From: Halichondria panicea
Lineage: Eukaryota; Porifera; Demospongiae; Suberitida; Halichondriidae
DNA: 64,000 bases
Direction: 5' to 3'
NCBI RefSeq assembly: GCF_963675165.1
Contig: NC_087377.1
Coordinates: forward strand, 3,909,899 to 3,973,898
A program made the position numbers and the translations under genes. Shown here piece by piece: positions 1 through 8,860 of this stretch (positions are counted from its first letter, which is position 1; every line of letters begins with the position of its first letter). Below the pieces are notes generated by a model. That model saw only the letters and a list, made by a program, of their open reading frames with translations. It did not search any database and was not told the DNA's origin.

Positions 1-3000
1 TGGTGTACAAGATTGTTCACTATTACATGGAAAACCCGATACAGGGAAGCACCATTCTCAAGTATCCCATGAAAAATGTGAACGTGAGTAAAATTACGTG
101 ATTGCATGGATGAGTTGATAACAAGGGCGAAAACATTTTGAGAGCATTAACTTGTTTGTATGTTTACGGTCTCTTTCATTAACCCACTTCGAAATTCTCT
201 GTGACTATCAGCTGGCTTTACTTCTCCCTCCCTTCCCTCTAGCCAGTAGCCCCAATGTGTGGTATGGCCATGACATCATCTAGTTCTCCACACCTCGAGT
301 TTCCTACTGGAGGCCTCGTGACGAACGTACGACCTCACAAAACAAACCCTCAAAGGTGACCATCCTATAATCAGCTTACATGGCATTGTGTTGAATTTAT
401 ATACCCAACAAGATAACTTTAATAATGAAAGCACCGCGGGTGCTGAAGCCTCGGTGGTGCCAAAGCTACATAACATAAAGCTAATAGATTAATTTTGCTG
501 CATGCAGAATCCAGAATCACAGGGAAACTCAAAGAGTGGGTAATGATCGACGATGATTGTTGTTAAAAATGATTGATGCCAAACGTTCAAGTCTAAAATT
601 AATGGCTGCAAGTCAGTATACGTAGAGCCTTGCAGCTCTCTTCTCACTCTTGCAGCTACCAATAGCTAGCGTTCTAGTGCAGAGCTAACTACTAAGTAGA
701 GTAGCAACATTCTGTGAACAAGTTTTGCTACGGACTCTTCTGAAAAAGCTGCATTGACATTCCAAGTAAGCAAAACTAGGCATAACTCGAGAATGAAGCA
801 TTATTTTGCAAATCCACAAATCGTCCAAGAAAACCTCTTACTTGCACTTCATTGATCCTTGAGCAGCTGTAGTGGTCTACACACACACACACACGCATGC
901 ACACACACAAACACTACCGTATACCTCGTTTGCGCATGCGCACCGAGGTATAAATGTACAGGTGACATTTGATTATTATCATTCTATATAGAACAAAAAA
1001 TCTTGCCTCATCTATTGTAGGAGTATTGGTGAGTACAATGGCAAAGCTGGGAGCTTCTTGACTAGCTGTCTCCGAATACTATCCAGAAATGAAGTGGACT
1101 ACCTCAACACACTGGTGAGAATAATTATAGTGCACTTGAATTATAAGCATGCATGAAGCATGTGTTGTACTCGACTATAATTATACCGTATAGCGGGTAT
1201 ATTTCGAGCTTATAAATGTTTGTAGTTTTTGCTGATCAAGATAACCACGAACATTTATACCCACAAATTTAATATTGCATGCATGCCTGCTGCAGGAAGG
1301 CTGCTATTCCAAGAAACCTTTCTAACGGTCATTGCATGAAGTTTATACCCTCGAAATATACCCGCTTATATACGTACGGTATAAGAGCAGCTTGATTCAT
1401 AATCTTTGTATACGTACGTGCAAGAGTAGTTTTGCTATACGTGTATGGTGGTAATAATACGTAGACACTGTTTAGGAAGTTTCTACGTCATTTAGAAGCC
1501 CAAAGGGCTGGTTGTAGTATCCCGAACATAATTATATAGTGAGGGTTCTAAGTTTCTAAACAGTGTCTCAGCATTTTGAATCAGTATCTAGCCAATCAAA
1601 AAGGGAGTATGAACACTACCTCCAGTCGATCAATCAGATCGCAGGATTTATAGCTGCCATGATCTAATAATGTGTATAATTATACATGTAGCATATTATT
1701 TTCATGCTGCATGCACTGTTTTAGTTATTGATCATGACTTGGTATTGTCTCTCAATTAATGCAGACACTCCATAACGACCCTTACCCCAAGTGGAGTGAT
1801 GGACCACTCAAACTGCTCGACTCAAAGCGTACTTTATCCGATTCATTCAAATTTGATGCACAAAGTAACAAATTTCAAGTCGATTTCAAATCTGATAATA
1901 AACAATCGAGCTCTAAACAGAAGTGCAAGCTTCAGTGTCAGTCAGAAAAGGTACGCTGTCTAAGCAGATAGCATGTATAGACTACAGTAGTGCATGTGTC
2001 GGCTTGCGTACACAAATGGTTTGCTGCTTCGTCGACGTCTTTGAAAGGCTATAAACCAAAACCCTTATTTTCTAACTTAGCAAAACTTCAAAGGATAATC
2101 GCATTCATGAAACTATCCAATCTACCACATAATCCAATGTCAACATAATTATTGATAAGTTGATAGCACTTGTTGTAAGACTTATAAGTACATAAAAACA
2201 ATCTTCCACGGGCGGACAAGCTACGTGCTCCCAACTCAAAACTGCCTCTTATAATGGACAAACAGGAAACCACACCTTACATTAAAGAGATTGATATTAT
2301 TTCTTTATATCTTGTAATTAGTTTCTTAGCTTCTATGAATCCGTATAAGCAGCGCTGGCGGAAGCAGTTTGGCAGACCTGGCAACTGCTGGACCAATATC
2401 TTGAATATTATGAATTATGCAGCAGTGAGCAATTTCAAGAATTGTTCTTTTTATAGTAGTGGTTTTGGATTCTGCCCGTACTGTAGCGGATGCGTAAGTT
2501 ACACGCTCTCTCTCTTTTATGCGCTCTTGATATCATCTCTAGACAACTAGTCTATACAGCCTTGATAAAAGTCCTTTATTCAGACGTTCCACTGTATTTG
2601 TTGCATGCATGATTTGTTTTTAAGTGTGCATGATGTGCCGTCAGGAGTGCATGAACTGTATTACTAGAATGTTTTGCGAGAATCAAACATAATAATAAGC
2701 AAACTTTGCGATGGTTGATCAATTTGCAACAATAAAATCGCAAAACCTAAAATTTAATTATTTAAACGATCCTTGCCAGAACGCAATAGTTGATCGCGAA
2801 GGTCCAAGTTTTCTGCTGTATATTTGGCTCATTCGCAAAGGTTTTTCACCAGCAAAATATTCTAGTAATACGGCTTGTATAATAATTATGTTGTACTCTC
2901 TATAAAATGTAACAATTCTGTTGACTTTTTGCAGGATTTCTCTGTTTGGCAAGATTTGCTCGCTTTTTCATCTACTAACGCTTCAACCAATGATGGCCAA

Positions 3001-3030
3001 AAAAGTGCAGTATCACATGACTTAATTTAA
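1..3030 (+). CDS. 3' end of an unrecognised multi-exon gene (partial)
   Basis: The 5' part lies outside the window. Proposed exons: <1-61 (or to 83), 1021-1114, 1765-1950, about 2353-2494 and 2935-3030 (TAA 3028-3030). Donors and acceptors are GT/AG and frames join if the first exon ends at 61. Visible peptide pieces include YKIVHYYMENPIQGS, GEYNGKAGSFLTS, LSRNEVDYLNTL, NDPYPKWSDGPLKLL and a final DFSVWQDLLAFSS. The exon near 2353-2494 is ambiguous: the frame that joins its neighbours gives a Cys-rich stretch ending CPYCSGC, whereas another frame gives a more protein-like helical stretch (EAVWQTWQLLDQYLEYYE) that ends at a stop near 2451. I recognise no family. Its intron 1 hosts repeats (429-952). 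It shares no visible homology with the downstream array. Confidence is good that a gene 3' end is present, and low for exact exon edges. Confidence 0.5.
429..952. mobile_element. Dispersed element, about 0.5 kb, inverted relative to 46512-47117
   Basis: The stretch beginning AAAGCACCGCGGGTGCTGAA and ending in a hairpin around GCGCATGCGC at 920-950 is the reverse complement, with small changes, of 46512-47117. Both copies carry a short CA/TG tract next to TTGATCCTTGAGCAGCTG. No transposase is visible, so it is probably non-autonomous. A degraded third copy seeds the CA tract at 32150-32400. Confidence 0.6.
1185..1381. mobile_element. MITE of the ACCGTATAGCGGGTA family
   Basis: Inverted termini: ACCGTATAGCGGGTATATTT at the left, and the complement ending in TACGGTA at the right with AAATATACCCGCTTATA inside it. 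Relatives occur at 8201-8395, 38607-38815, 43590-43756 (right arm deleted), and in degenerate form at 21728-21852 and 50602-50734. Confidence 0.65.
1463..1568. repeat. Short foldback repeat (AGACACTGTTTAG)
   Basis: AGACACTGTTTAGGAAGTTT at the left is mirrored by AAACAGTGTCT at the right. A second copy with the same internal segment (AGAAGCCCAAAGGGC) lies at 47523-47650 inside intron 9 of DD9. Confidence 0.6.
2685..2895 (-). repeat. Dispersed repeat, inverted copy of 12987-13180
   Basis: This intronic stretch contains the complements of ACTAGAATATTTTGCTGGTG, GCGAATGAGCCAAAT and AACTATTGCGTTCTGGCAAG, which appear in the + orientation at 12987-13180. A more diverged relative is at about 24576-24740. 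No coding content is evident. Confidence 0.55.
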
Positions 3031-3366
3031 TCATTCTTACAATTCATTCAGTTATTTGTTTGTTACGTTTTCCATCCCCTTTTTTCATATGTGCATGGCA
3101 TTCTCCCACTTCAGTCTAATACTCTAAACGATATATCAAATTCTGCATTGTAATAACAAACATGCAGTATAATATGGATGTGTTGACATTCTCTGTTATG
3201 ATTCAATACTCTTGATTTATAGTTATAGGTATAGTGTTTTGACAAGCTCCTGCTATTTGTAGGTATAGGCTTAGATCAGCATGCTTTCAGCACATGCAGT
3301 CTTTCATGATCAGGGTGTGTCATTGTTTCTGTTGAAGTCAGCACAAATGGCGTGTAAACAAAACAA
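3031..3366. other. Spacer before the array, with likely DD1 promoter
   Basis: No gene is seen. At 3317-3360 the sequence has TGTCATTGTTTCTGTTG followed by AAGTCAGCACAAA and TGTAAACAA, the same block found upstream of the other copies. It ends only about 6 bp before the DD1 start codon. Confidence 0.45.
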
Positions 3367-3813
3367 ATGGCAAGTCCTCACAGTGTAACAAAAGCTGACA
3401 GCATTGATCATGAAGGTATAACAACATAGCCGGCCTGCATGTGACTACTATAGTTCATAGCAGTATAGATCTATACAGTACATTATTCACAGGGGGGGCA
3501 CATATGATTTCAAGGCCTACGCTGAAGGATCTGATGAAAGAACTTGTCTCTGTTGTTAAGTGGCAGCAGCTTATGCTCAATATGGGAATGAAAAACTATG
3601 AAAGCGAGAAGATAAAGGTGAATATCCCAAACGATGTTGATGAACAAAAGCTTGAGGCCTTTAGCAAGTGGTTGAAGATGAAACCTGATGCTTGCTGGAA
3701 GAATGTCATTGATGCTTTGTATGAAATGGATGATCATATCACTCTGGCTAGTATTCTTGCTAGGAAGTACGACTGGAAAGACCCAAGAGTGTATTATATT
3801 AATTAATTAATAC

Positions 3814-3995
3814 CAAGGGTGTATAAAAGAAGAGAGGGCATGCAACTCCAAATGAACACGTGGGCGGATGAATGTGAAATTTATATTTTTAGCACTTCAT
3901 GCAAATGCGCACATTCCTCTGCCCACTTTTGAACTCTGCTAGCTACGTGTACTGATAGTGGAGTTACATGCCCTCTCTTCTTTTATATGCCCTTG
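3814..3995. mobile_element. MITE with CAAGGG termini and 7-bp target duplication
   Basis: Foldback element starting CAAGGGTGTATAAAAGAAGA and ending with the complement (TCTTCTTTTATATGCCCTTG). It is flanked on both sides by TTAATAC (3807-3813 and 3996-4002). Family members: 16437-16668 and the 38-bp derivative at 40782-40819. It lies in DD1 intron 2. Confidence 0.8.
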
Positions 3996-4025
3996 TTAAT
4001 ACTGCATATACCATCATATATAAAG

Positions 4026-4300
4026 TAGAAGAGAGGGATTGGCAACAGAAGTGGTTCACGTGATGTTTCTATACATTGAAGTCAGCTACGTTAGTGAATG
4101 CTATCCGTGTTTTGCTCTAAAACTCCGGGAAACTTATTGTAATCATTTATAATTTGGAAGAGAAGAAAATAATCTTGTTTGTTGTGATAAAAATTAATTA
4201 TATATAGCTAGAAGAATGCACAGTATAAGCCTCGATCAAAACCGCGGGGAAACACAGGTCGGAACTCGAGGTTGCTTCTGTTGCCAATCCCTCTCTTCTA
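4026..4300. mobile_element. Foldback element, arms TAGAAGAGAGGGATTGGCAA
   Basis: TAGAAGAGAGGGATTGGCAA plus CAGAAG at 4026 is matched exactly by its complement ending at 4300. The interior shows no ORF. It lies in DD1 intron 2, just after the CAAGGG MITE. Confidence 0.7.
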
Positions 4301-5346
4301 CTATAATTATCTATATAAATTATGATGTTGGAAAAATTATGTAATCATAATGTTCATGTGCATTAAAACTGTATTACGTGTGTTTGGTATATTTTTTGGG
4401 CTGTATGCATGCAAGTGCCTCTTATGGAGCTCTCATCTCTGCCAGGAAAATTGGTGATATACCTTGTCGAAGATTTCTTCCTAAACTTGATCATGGACTA
4501 GAATACTACACATTTGAAGATGAATCAGTACGACCAATGAATGAAAGGTATAATTATAGGTATTAGCTGGTGACAAAGTGTATATCTGTATCCCCAGATC
4601 AGCAGCAGCAAGGACATCTTTCTTCTCAGATCTCTTACAGACTCGTCCACACCCCTACAGTCTGACCGATTTCTTTAGGAGCATTGAAAAGAGTAACAAT
4701 AAGGGAGACTTCAAAGTTGGACTTGAAGCAAGGTTCTATATAACCCTAATGTATATATAGTCCTTTAAATGTATTTTTATAGGTTTGGATCATTGTACTG
4801 GAAGCTGAACCCGGAGACAATACTTTCCCATACTCAACCAAGCTGGATTGGATCAGATCTAAATTGCTCCAAAAAACAGCTTTCAACCCTCAGTAAGTTA
4901 GTATAATTATAGGTATTTCTTATTCCTACTTCATACAGAGTAGAAGAAACTGATGTTGGGCAATTGTTCACTGGGAGAGAGCAACTTGGGAAAGAGGTCA
5001 CTAGAGTAACCTTGAACTTTGTAGTGGAGGGTCAAGATGAAGGGAGATACTCAGCTGTCATTGCTACGTATGGTGACGGTGATGTCTTTTACCTGGACGC
5101 TGTGTACAGAAAAACGGCCATTGACAAGAGAGCAAGATTAAATATTGCTCTACCGGGATGGTAAGCATCACATAATATATCACTGCTGTTTTCATTCTCT
5201 TTTAGGAAGTATGACTTAATTGAGGATCTCTGATTGTACTGAATGTATTTTGTTGGCTGAGCACGAGAACAGTAAACCATATAAGAATGCCCAAACCATT
5301 GCTAGATCTTTACGCAGACTGTGAGTTGCCTAGAAATACGTTGATC

Positions 5347-6431
5347 TAGCCTCGATCCCAGGCCGAGTTTTCGCTTTTATAACGGTTAGGCGAACAACTG
5401 GGCCTGGTACTAGTTGTCTGCGCATGCGTCAGTCGTTCATCAGATTCTGACGAATGGATATTCTCGTTCACTTTCGTGACATTTATATTCGTGTACTATC
5501 GTGTACTAGAAGTCAGTTCCCGTTTTATCATTATTGGAATCGATTGGAATCGATTGGAATGGCTCTTAGCTGAAGCTTCTCTCTTCTCTGAAGCTTATTC
5601 TGAAGACTGAACAACAAGGGAAGAGGTATAAAGCTTTGTCAAGCTTGTTAAGGTCAGATATTTTTGTGTGGGCCCTATGGCCGGCTATGCTATCAAGTCT
5701 TGTTCATGTTTGGCAAGAATGTAGGTAGACTATAGTTTCATCATTAATATGGTGGATCAAGTGAAGAGTGTGAGCTAGAGAACTTGGTGCTGCCATCATC
5801 AGCTCGTCGACAATGACACTATAACTGAGAAATTTCTACACGTATTTAAAATGTCTACTTCTCTGTACAGGAGCAATGGCTAATATCCAGCTGTCCCAAC
5901 AGTGCTCCTCTTGGCTATACTAACGGACAAGACTGGACAGTTTGAGGTAAGGGTTTAACCGTCTTTGGTTTCTTTTAATATTGTCCTATACTCACAGACA
6001 CAGGACTGGAGTATGACCTGCTCATTCGAGCGTTGCTGGGTAGCTCAGAGACATCAAGAGAATCTACGTTTTCTCAAGCAATGAGTTACGAGTTGGGGCC
6101 TAGAATCAGAGAAGTCCAGCAGCCTGCTAAATCTTTTTGAAACGTAATTTGAAGGCATTCAATCATCCTGAAGTTGCCCTGGGTCACTGTAATTGTGCTG
6201 CAGCACAACTGGCAACTCCCCAGGCCTTTGTGAAGCAGCTCCCTATGTGCATCTTTTGTGTACTCACTCTGTGCATTTTCTGTGTACAAATTTCGATTAT
6301 TGATTTATTAAATATTTTTGCCCACCACAAATATACAATGAAAATTTGACGCATGCGCAGACAACTAGTACCAGGCCCAGTTGTTCGCCTAACCGTTATA
6401 AAAGCGAAAACTCGGCCTGGGATCGAGGCTA
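5347..6431. mobile_element. 1.08-kb TIR element (GCCTCGATCCCAGGCC family)
   Basis: Terminal inverted repeats of about 80 bp begin GCCTCGATCCCAGGCCGAG and run through a shared TTCGCTTTTATAACGGTTAG segment to GCGCATGCG. Both ends sit against TA, compatible with a TA target duplication (Tc1/mariner-like), but the family is not certain. The interior has no recognisable transposase; ORFs of 67-70 aa there look random. It lies in intron 7 of DD1. Short palindromic relatives are at 11929-11970, 59196-59368 and 59472-59578. Confidence 0.7.
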
Positions 6432-8200
6432 ATGTTGATCATGCATGCATCTGAAAAATTGCTACAGTTCCAATAGAAAACTTTGTGTCATTCTCCGTGG
6501 ATCGTCACCAAATAATGAAAGCTCTTGGAAAGTCAAGTACATTCGACAGCGTGCGCAAAGGCAGTACAAATGGAAACCAGAGAAAAAGTGTGTCTAAAAA
6601 GTTCTGTGAAATTGTGTTCTTGATCTGTTATGCTGTATATAATACCACTTTCACTTTCAATGTGTATTTCAATGTGTATATATACATATACAGGTGGATC
6701 TTGGCCTGTTATGATATTGATATCCTTGATTATGAAACAATTCGTGCTGTTGTCGACACTGCCCCACTGAATGAAGGAGTGGACATATTGGAGTTTGACT
6801 ACTCAAGAAAAGAAATCGAGGTATGTCGAGAATGTGCTTGCATGTGTATACAAACGATATTGGCACTATATTATATGCTTGTATTGATGTGTGATATAGG
6901 CACGAGATTACTAATTATGGCCGTACCATAATTATAATGTAACTAAATAATAATATCCCGAAAGCTTTGGGGCCAGAAGATATTCCCAAGAAATGTTGAC
7001 GACACCCACCCCTCACGAGACAAGTACTACTACATGGAAGGGATTGAGGGAGTGCGACTGCCTGGGGGGGAACTCAAGGAGCCGTACAATTGGACCACTG
7101 AGAAACTGTTGGAAAATTTCGAGGAGTTTCTGGGAGATGCTTTCAAGATTGCTCACATCCTCGATGGTTCACCTTACTAATCATTTTTTAGTTTGTCGAT
7201 CACCTATAGTTAATTATCTGTATAATTATATATAGTCAGTACAATACGTGTGTCTCATTCATCTTATCATCATATCAATTCAAATCATAGAGTGTCAGTA
7301 GAGCTTTCATTATGATGCTAAAAATGCATATCGTAAGATGTTATCATGCACTGTTAAATTTACAATGACATAAGATTTCATATAGCAGGTATGCATTTAT
7401 GGAGGTGTGCATATCAGAGAGGTTTTTGGATCATAGTTGGGCAGGATCTATAGGTAACCTATACTGTAGCTGAATCTCCACTTGTAACATTAGCCATGCA
7501 TGGGCCTAGCTATAGTTGTCGACCTAGCATTATTCTAGAGACAAATTGGCCTAGAAACAAGGTTATATGATACAGTCAATAATACAGTCAATAATACTGA
7601 ATGTGATATAATAATTATGCAGGAGAGTGTATACAGTGCACATGCATGCATGCATAGAAAATATAAAACGTATTTTTTAGCCATTGCATAATATATGATA
7701 CCAGGAGTGCACCTGATGATACACATTATATTAAATTTTTCATGTATTATATTTCGTATACGAAAATTAAAACTACGAAATTATTCTACCGCATTAGTTA
7801 CTATCCTGAGCTGTATATACAAAATTAATTATTGAAATAATTATTTAAATGCCTATTGGGTATAGTTCATACGAAAATGTACACCAACAAAAATTATCCG
7901 CTATAATTATGGTATAGGTAAATGATAGAATAATTATATAAGCTGCAACATAATTTTTATTTACCTCCAAAATTGTTCATCGTGCATGGGAAGAATGATA
8001 TCCAAACTATAACCATACCGACGCGTGGTGACAATGTCTCGGACCTTATAGCCAAAAACCGTTCAGTGGTCTTTCCTCACTCGAACTGATTACCCACTGT
8101 ATAACACTGTTTATGATGGTGTATTGTACCTTATTCATTCACCTATAATTATACACATGCAGCACATTTCCATTCCTGTCGTATACATGCAACTATATAT

Positions 8201-8395
8201 ACCGTATAGCGGGTAATTTTCGTGGGGTAAAAAATTCGTTATTTTCGTGGGCAAGCAGACCTTCACGAAATTTGTACGTAGACGTGGCCTTACCGGAACG
8301 TATCAATGCAGTGCAGGCAATGAGACTGAACGAAATTTTACTCACGAAAATCACCGTTTTCGAGTTAAAATAAGAAAATTACCCGCTATACGGTA
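8201..8395. mobile_element. MITE of the ACCGTATAGCGGGTA family
   Basis: Left end ACCGTATAGCGGGTAATTTT, right end the complement AAAATTACCCGCTATACGGT. The interior repeats TTCGTTATTTTCGTGGG-type motifs. The orthologous insertion before DD9 (43590-43756) has lost its right arm. Confidence 0.75.
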
Positions 8396-8733
8396 TATTA
8401 TTGTAATCATAATTATACTCACAAACGTGTGGTAATCTATTCTCTAGAAGCACGCCATGTACGTTAATCAATCTAGCTGTGATGTATTATATAAGGTCCC
8501 CCATATATACATGCGTAATAGTGCAGTTAACTCTATAGAGTTGGTTGATTTGAAATACTCCATTGAAACAAAGGAAATTACTCACTTTCACAGCTGCTAC
8601 CATGATAGCTAGGTATGCATGCATTATAATGATTATTATATATATATAATTATACAGTTGTTGCATTTGAATTGACTGCAGGGGCAACTCAAGTTATACT
8701 TATAACTGTTGTGTTGAGCAGACAGCTCATGAG

Positions 8734-8770
8734 CCCCACCCACACTTCCTTGTTGATGTCAAGTCAGCAC
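8734..8770 (+). promoter_or_regulatory. Conserved upstream block of DD2
   Basis: CCCCACCCACACTTCCTTG followed by TTGATGTCAAGTCAGCAC lies about 90 bp before the ATG. Near-identical blocks precede DD3 and DD9, and diverged forms precede DD4, DD7 and DD11. The surrounding spacer is much less conserved between subfamilies, which suggests a promoter-proximal element. The role is inferred. Confidence 0.45.
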
Positions 8771-8860
8771 TACCACAGTTGTAAAACACTGATGAGGTAA
8801 TAATTAGCACTAGCTATAATATTATTGTGATACCATACTATAATATATAAAGTAGACACA

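Larger units (their letters stand above)
3367..7180 (+). pseudogene. DD1: Death-domain family gene, damaged
   Basis: Exons: 3367-3415, 3493-3788, about 4387-4547, 4598-4732, 4783-4892, 4939-5160, 5206-5320, 6468-6587, 6694-6820, 6965-7180 (TAA). Exon 2 encodes a Death domain (core: KLEAFSKWLKMKPDACWKNV). Lesions seen: the exon 3 acceptor reads TTTG before GTATAT instead of AG; exon 5 is 110 nt instead of 111 (1-nt loss in CTTTCCCATAC versus CTTCCCCCATAC of DD12); exon 7 has a 4-nt insertion (AATT after GACTT) that brings a TGA. Exons 8-10 remain open and encode the usual YYYMEGIEGVRLPG and KIAHILDGSPY blocks. Intron 2 carries two MITEs and intron 7 a 1.1-kb TIR element. It is most likely a pseudogene. 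A transcript skipping exons 5 and 7 would stay in frame but would still need an exon 3 acceptor. Confidence 0.75.
7181..8860. other. Spacer DD1-DD2, duplicated at 42308-44592
   Basis: No gene is seen. From about 7290 to the DD2 start this sequence is the close counterpart of the spacer before DD9, including the blocks CCGTTCAGTGGTCTTTCCTC (about 8058) and GAACTGATTACCCACTG. The same blocks recur before DD3 (about 12418). It contains the MITE at 8201-8395. ORFs here are short and random-looking. Confidence 0.6.

Noticed and set aside
6993-7235. 80-codon ORF overlapping DD1 exon 10, frame +1
   Set aside because: The exon 10 frame (6965-7180) is the one conserved in all copies; this is a shifted reading.
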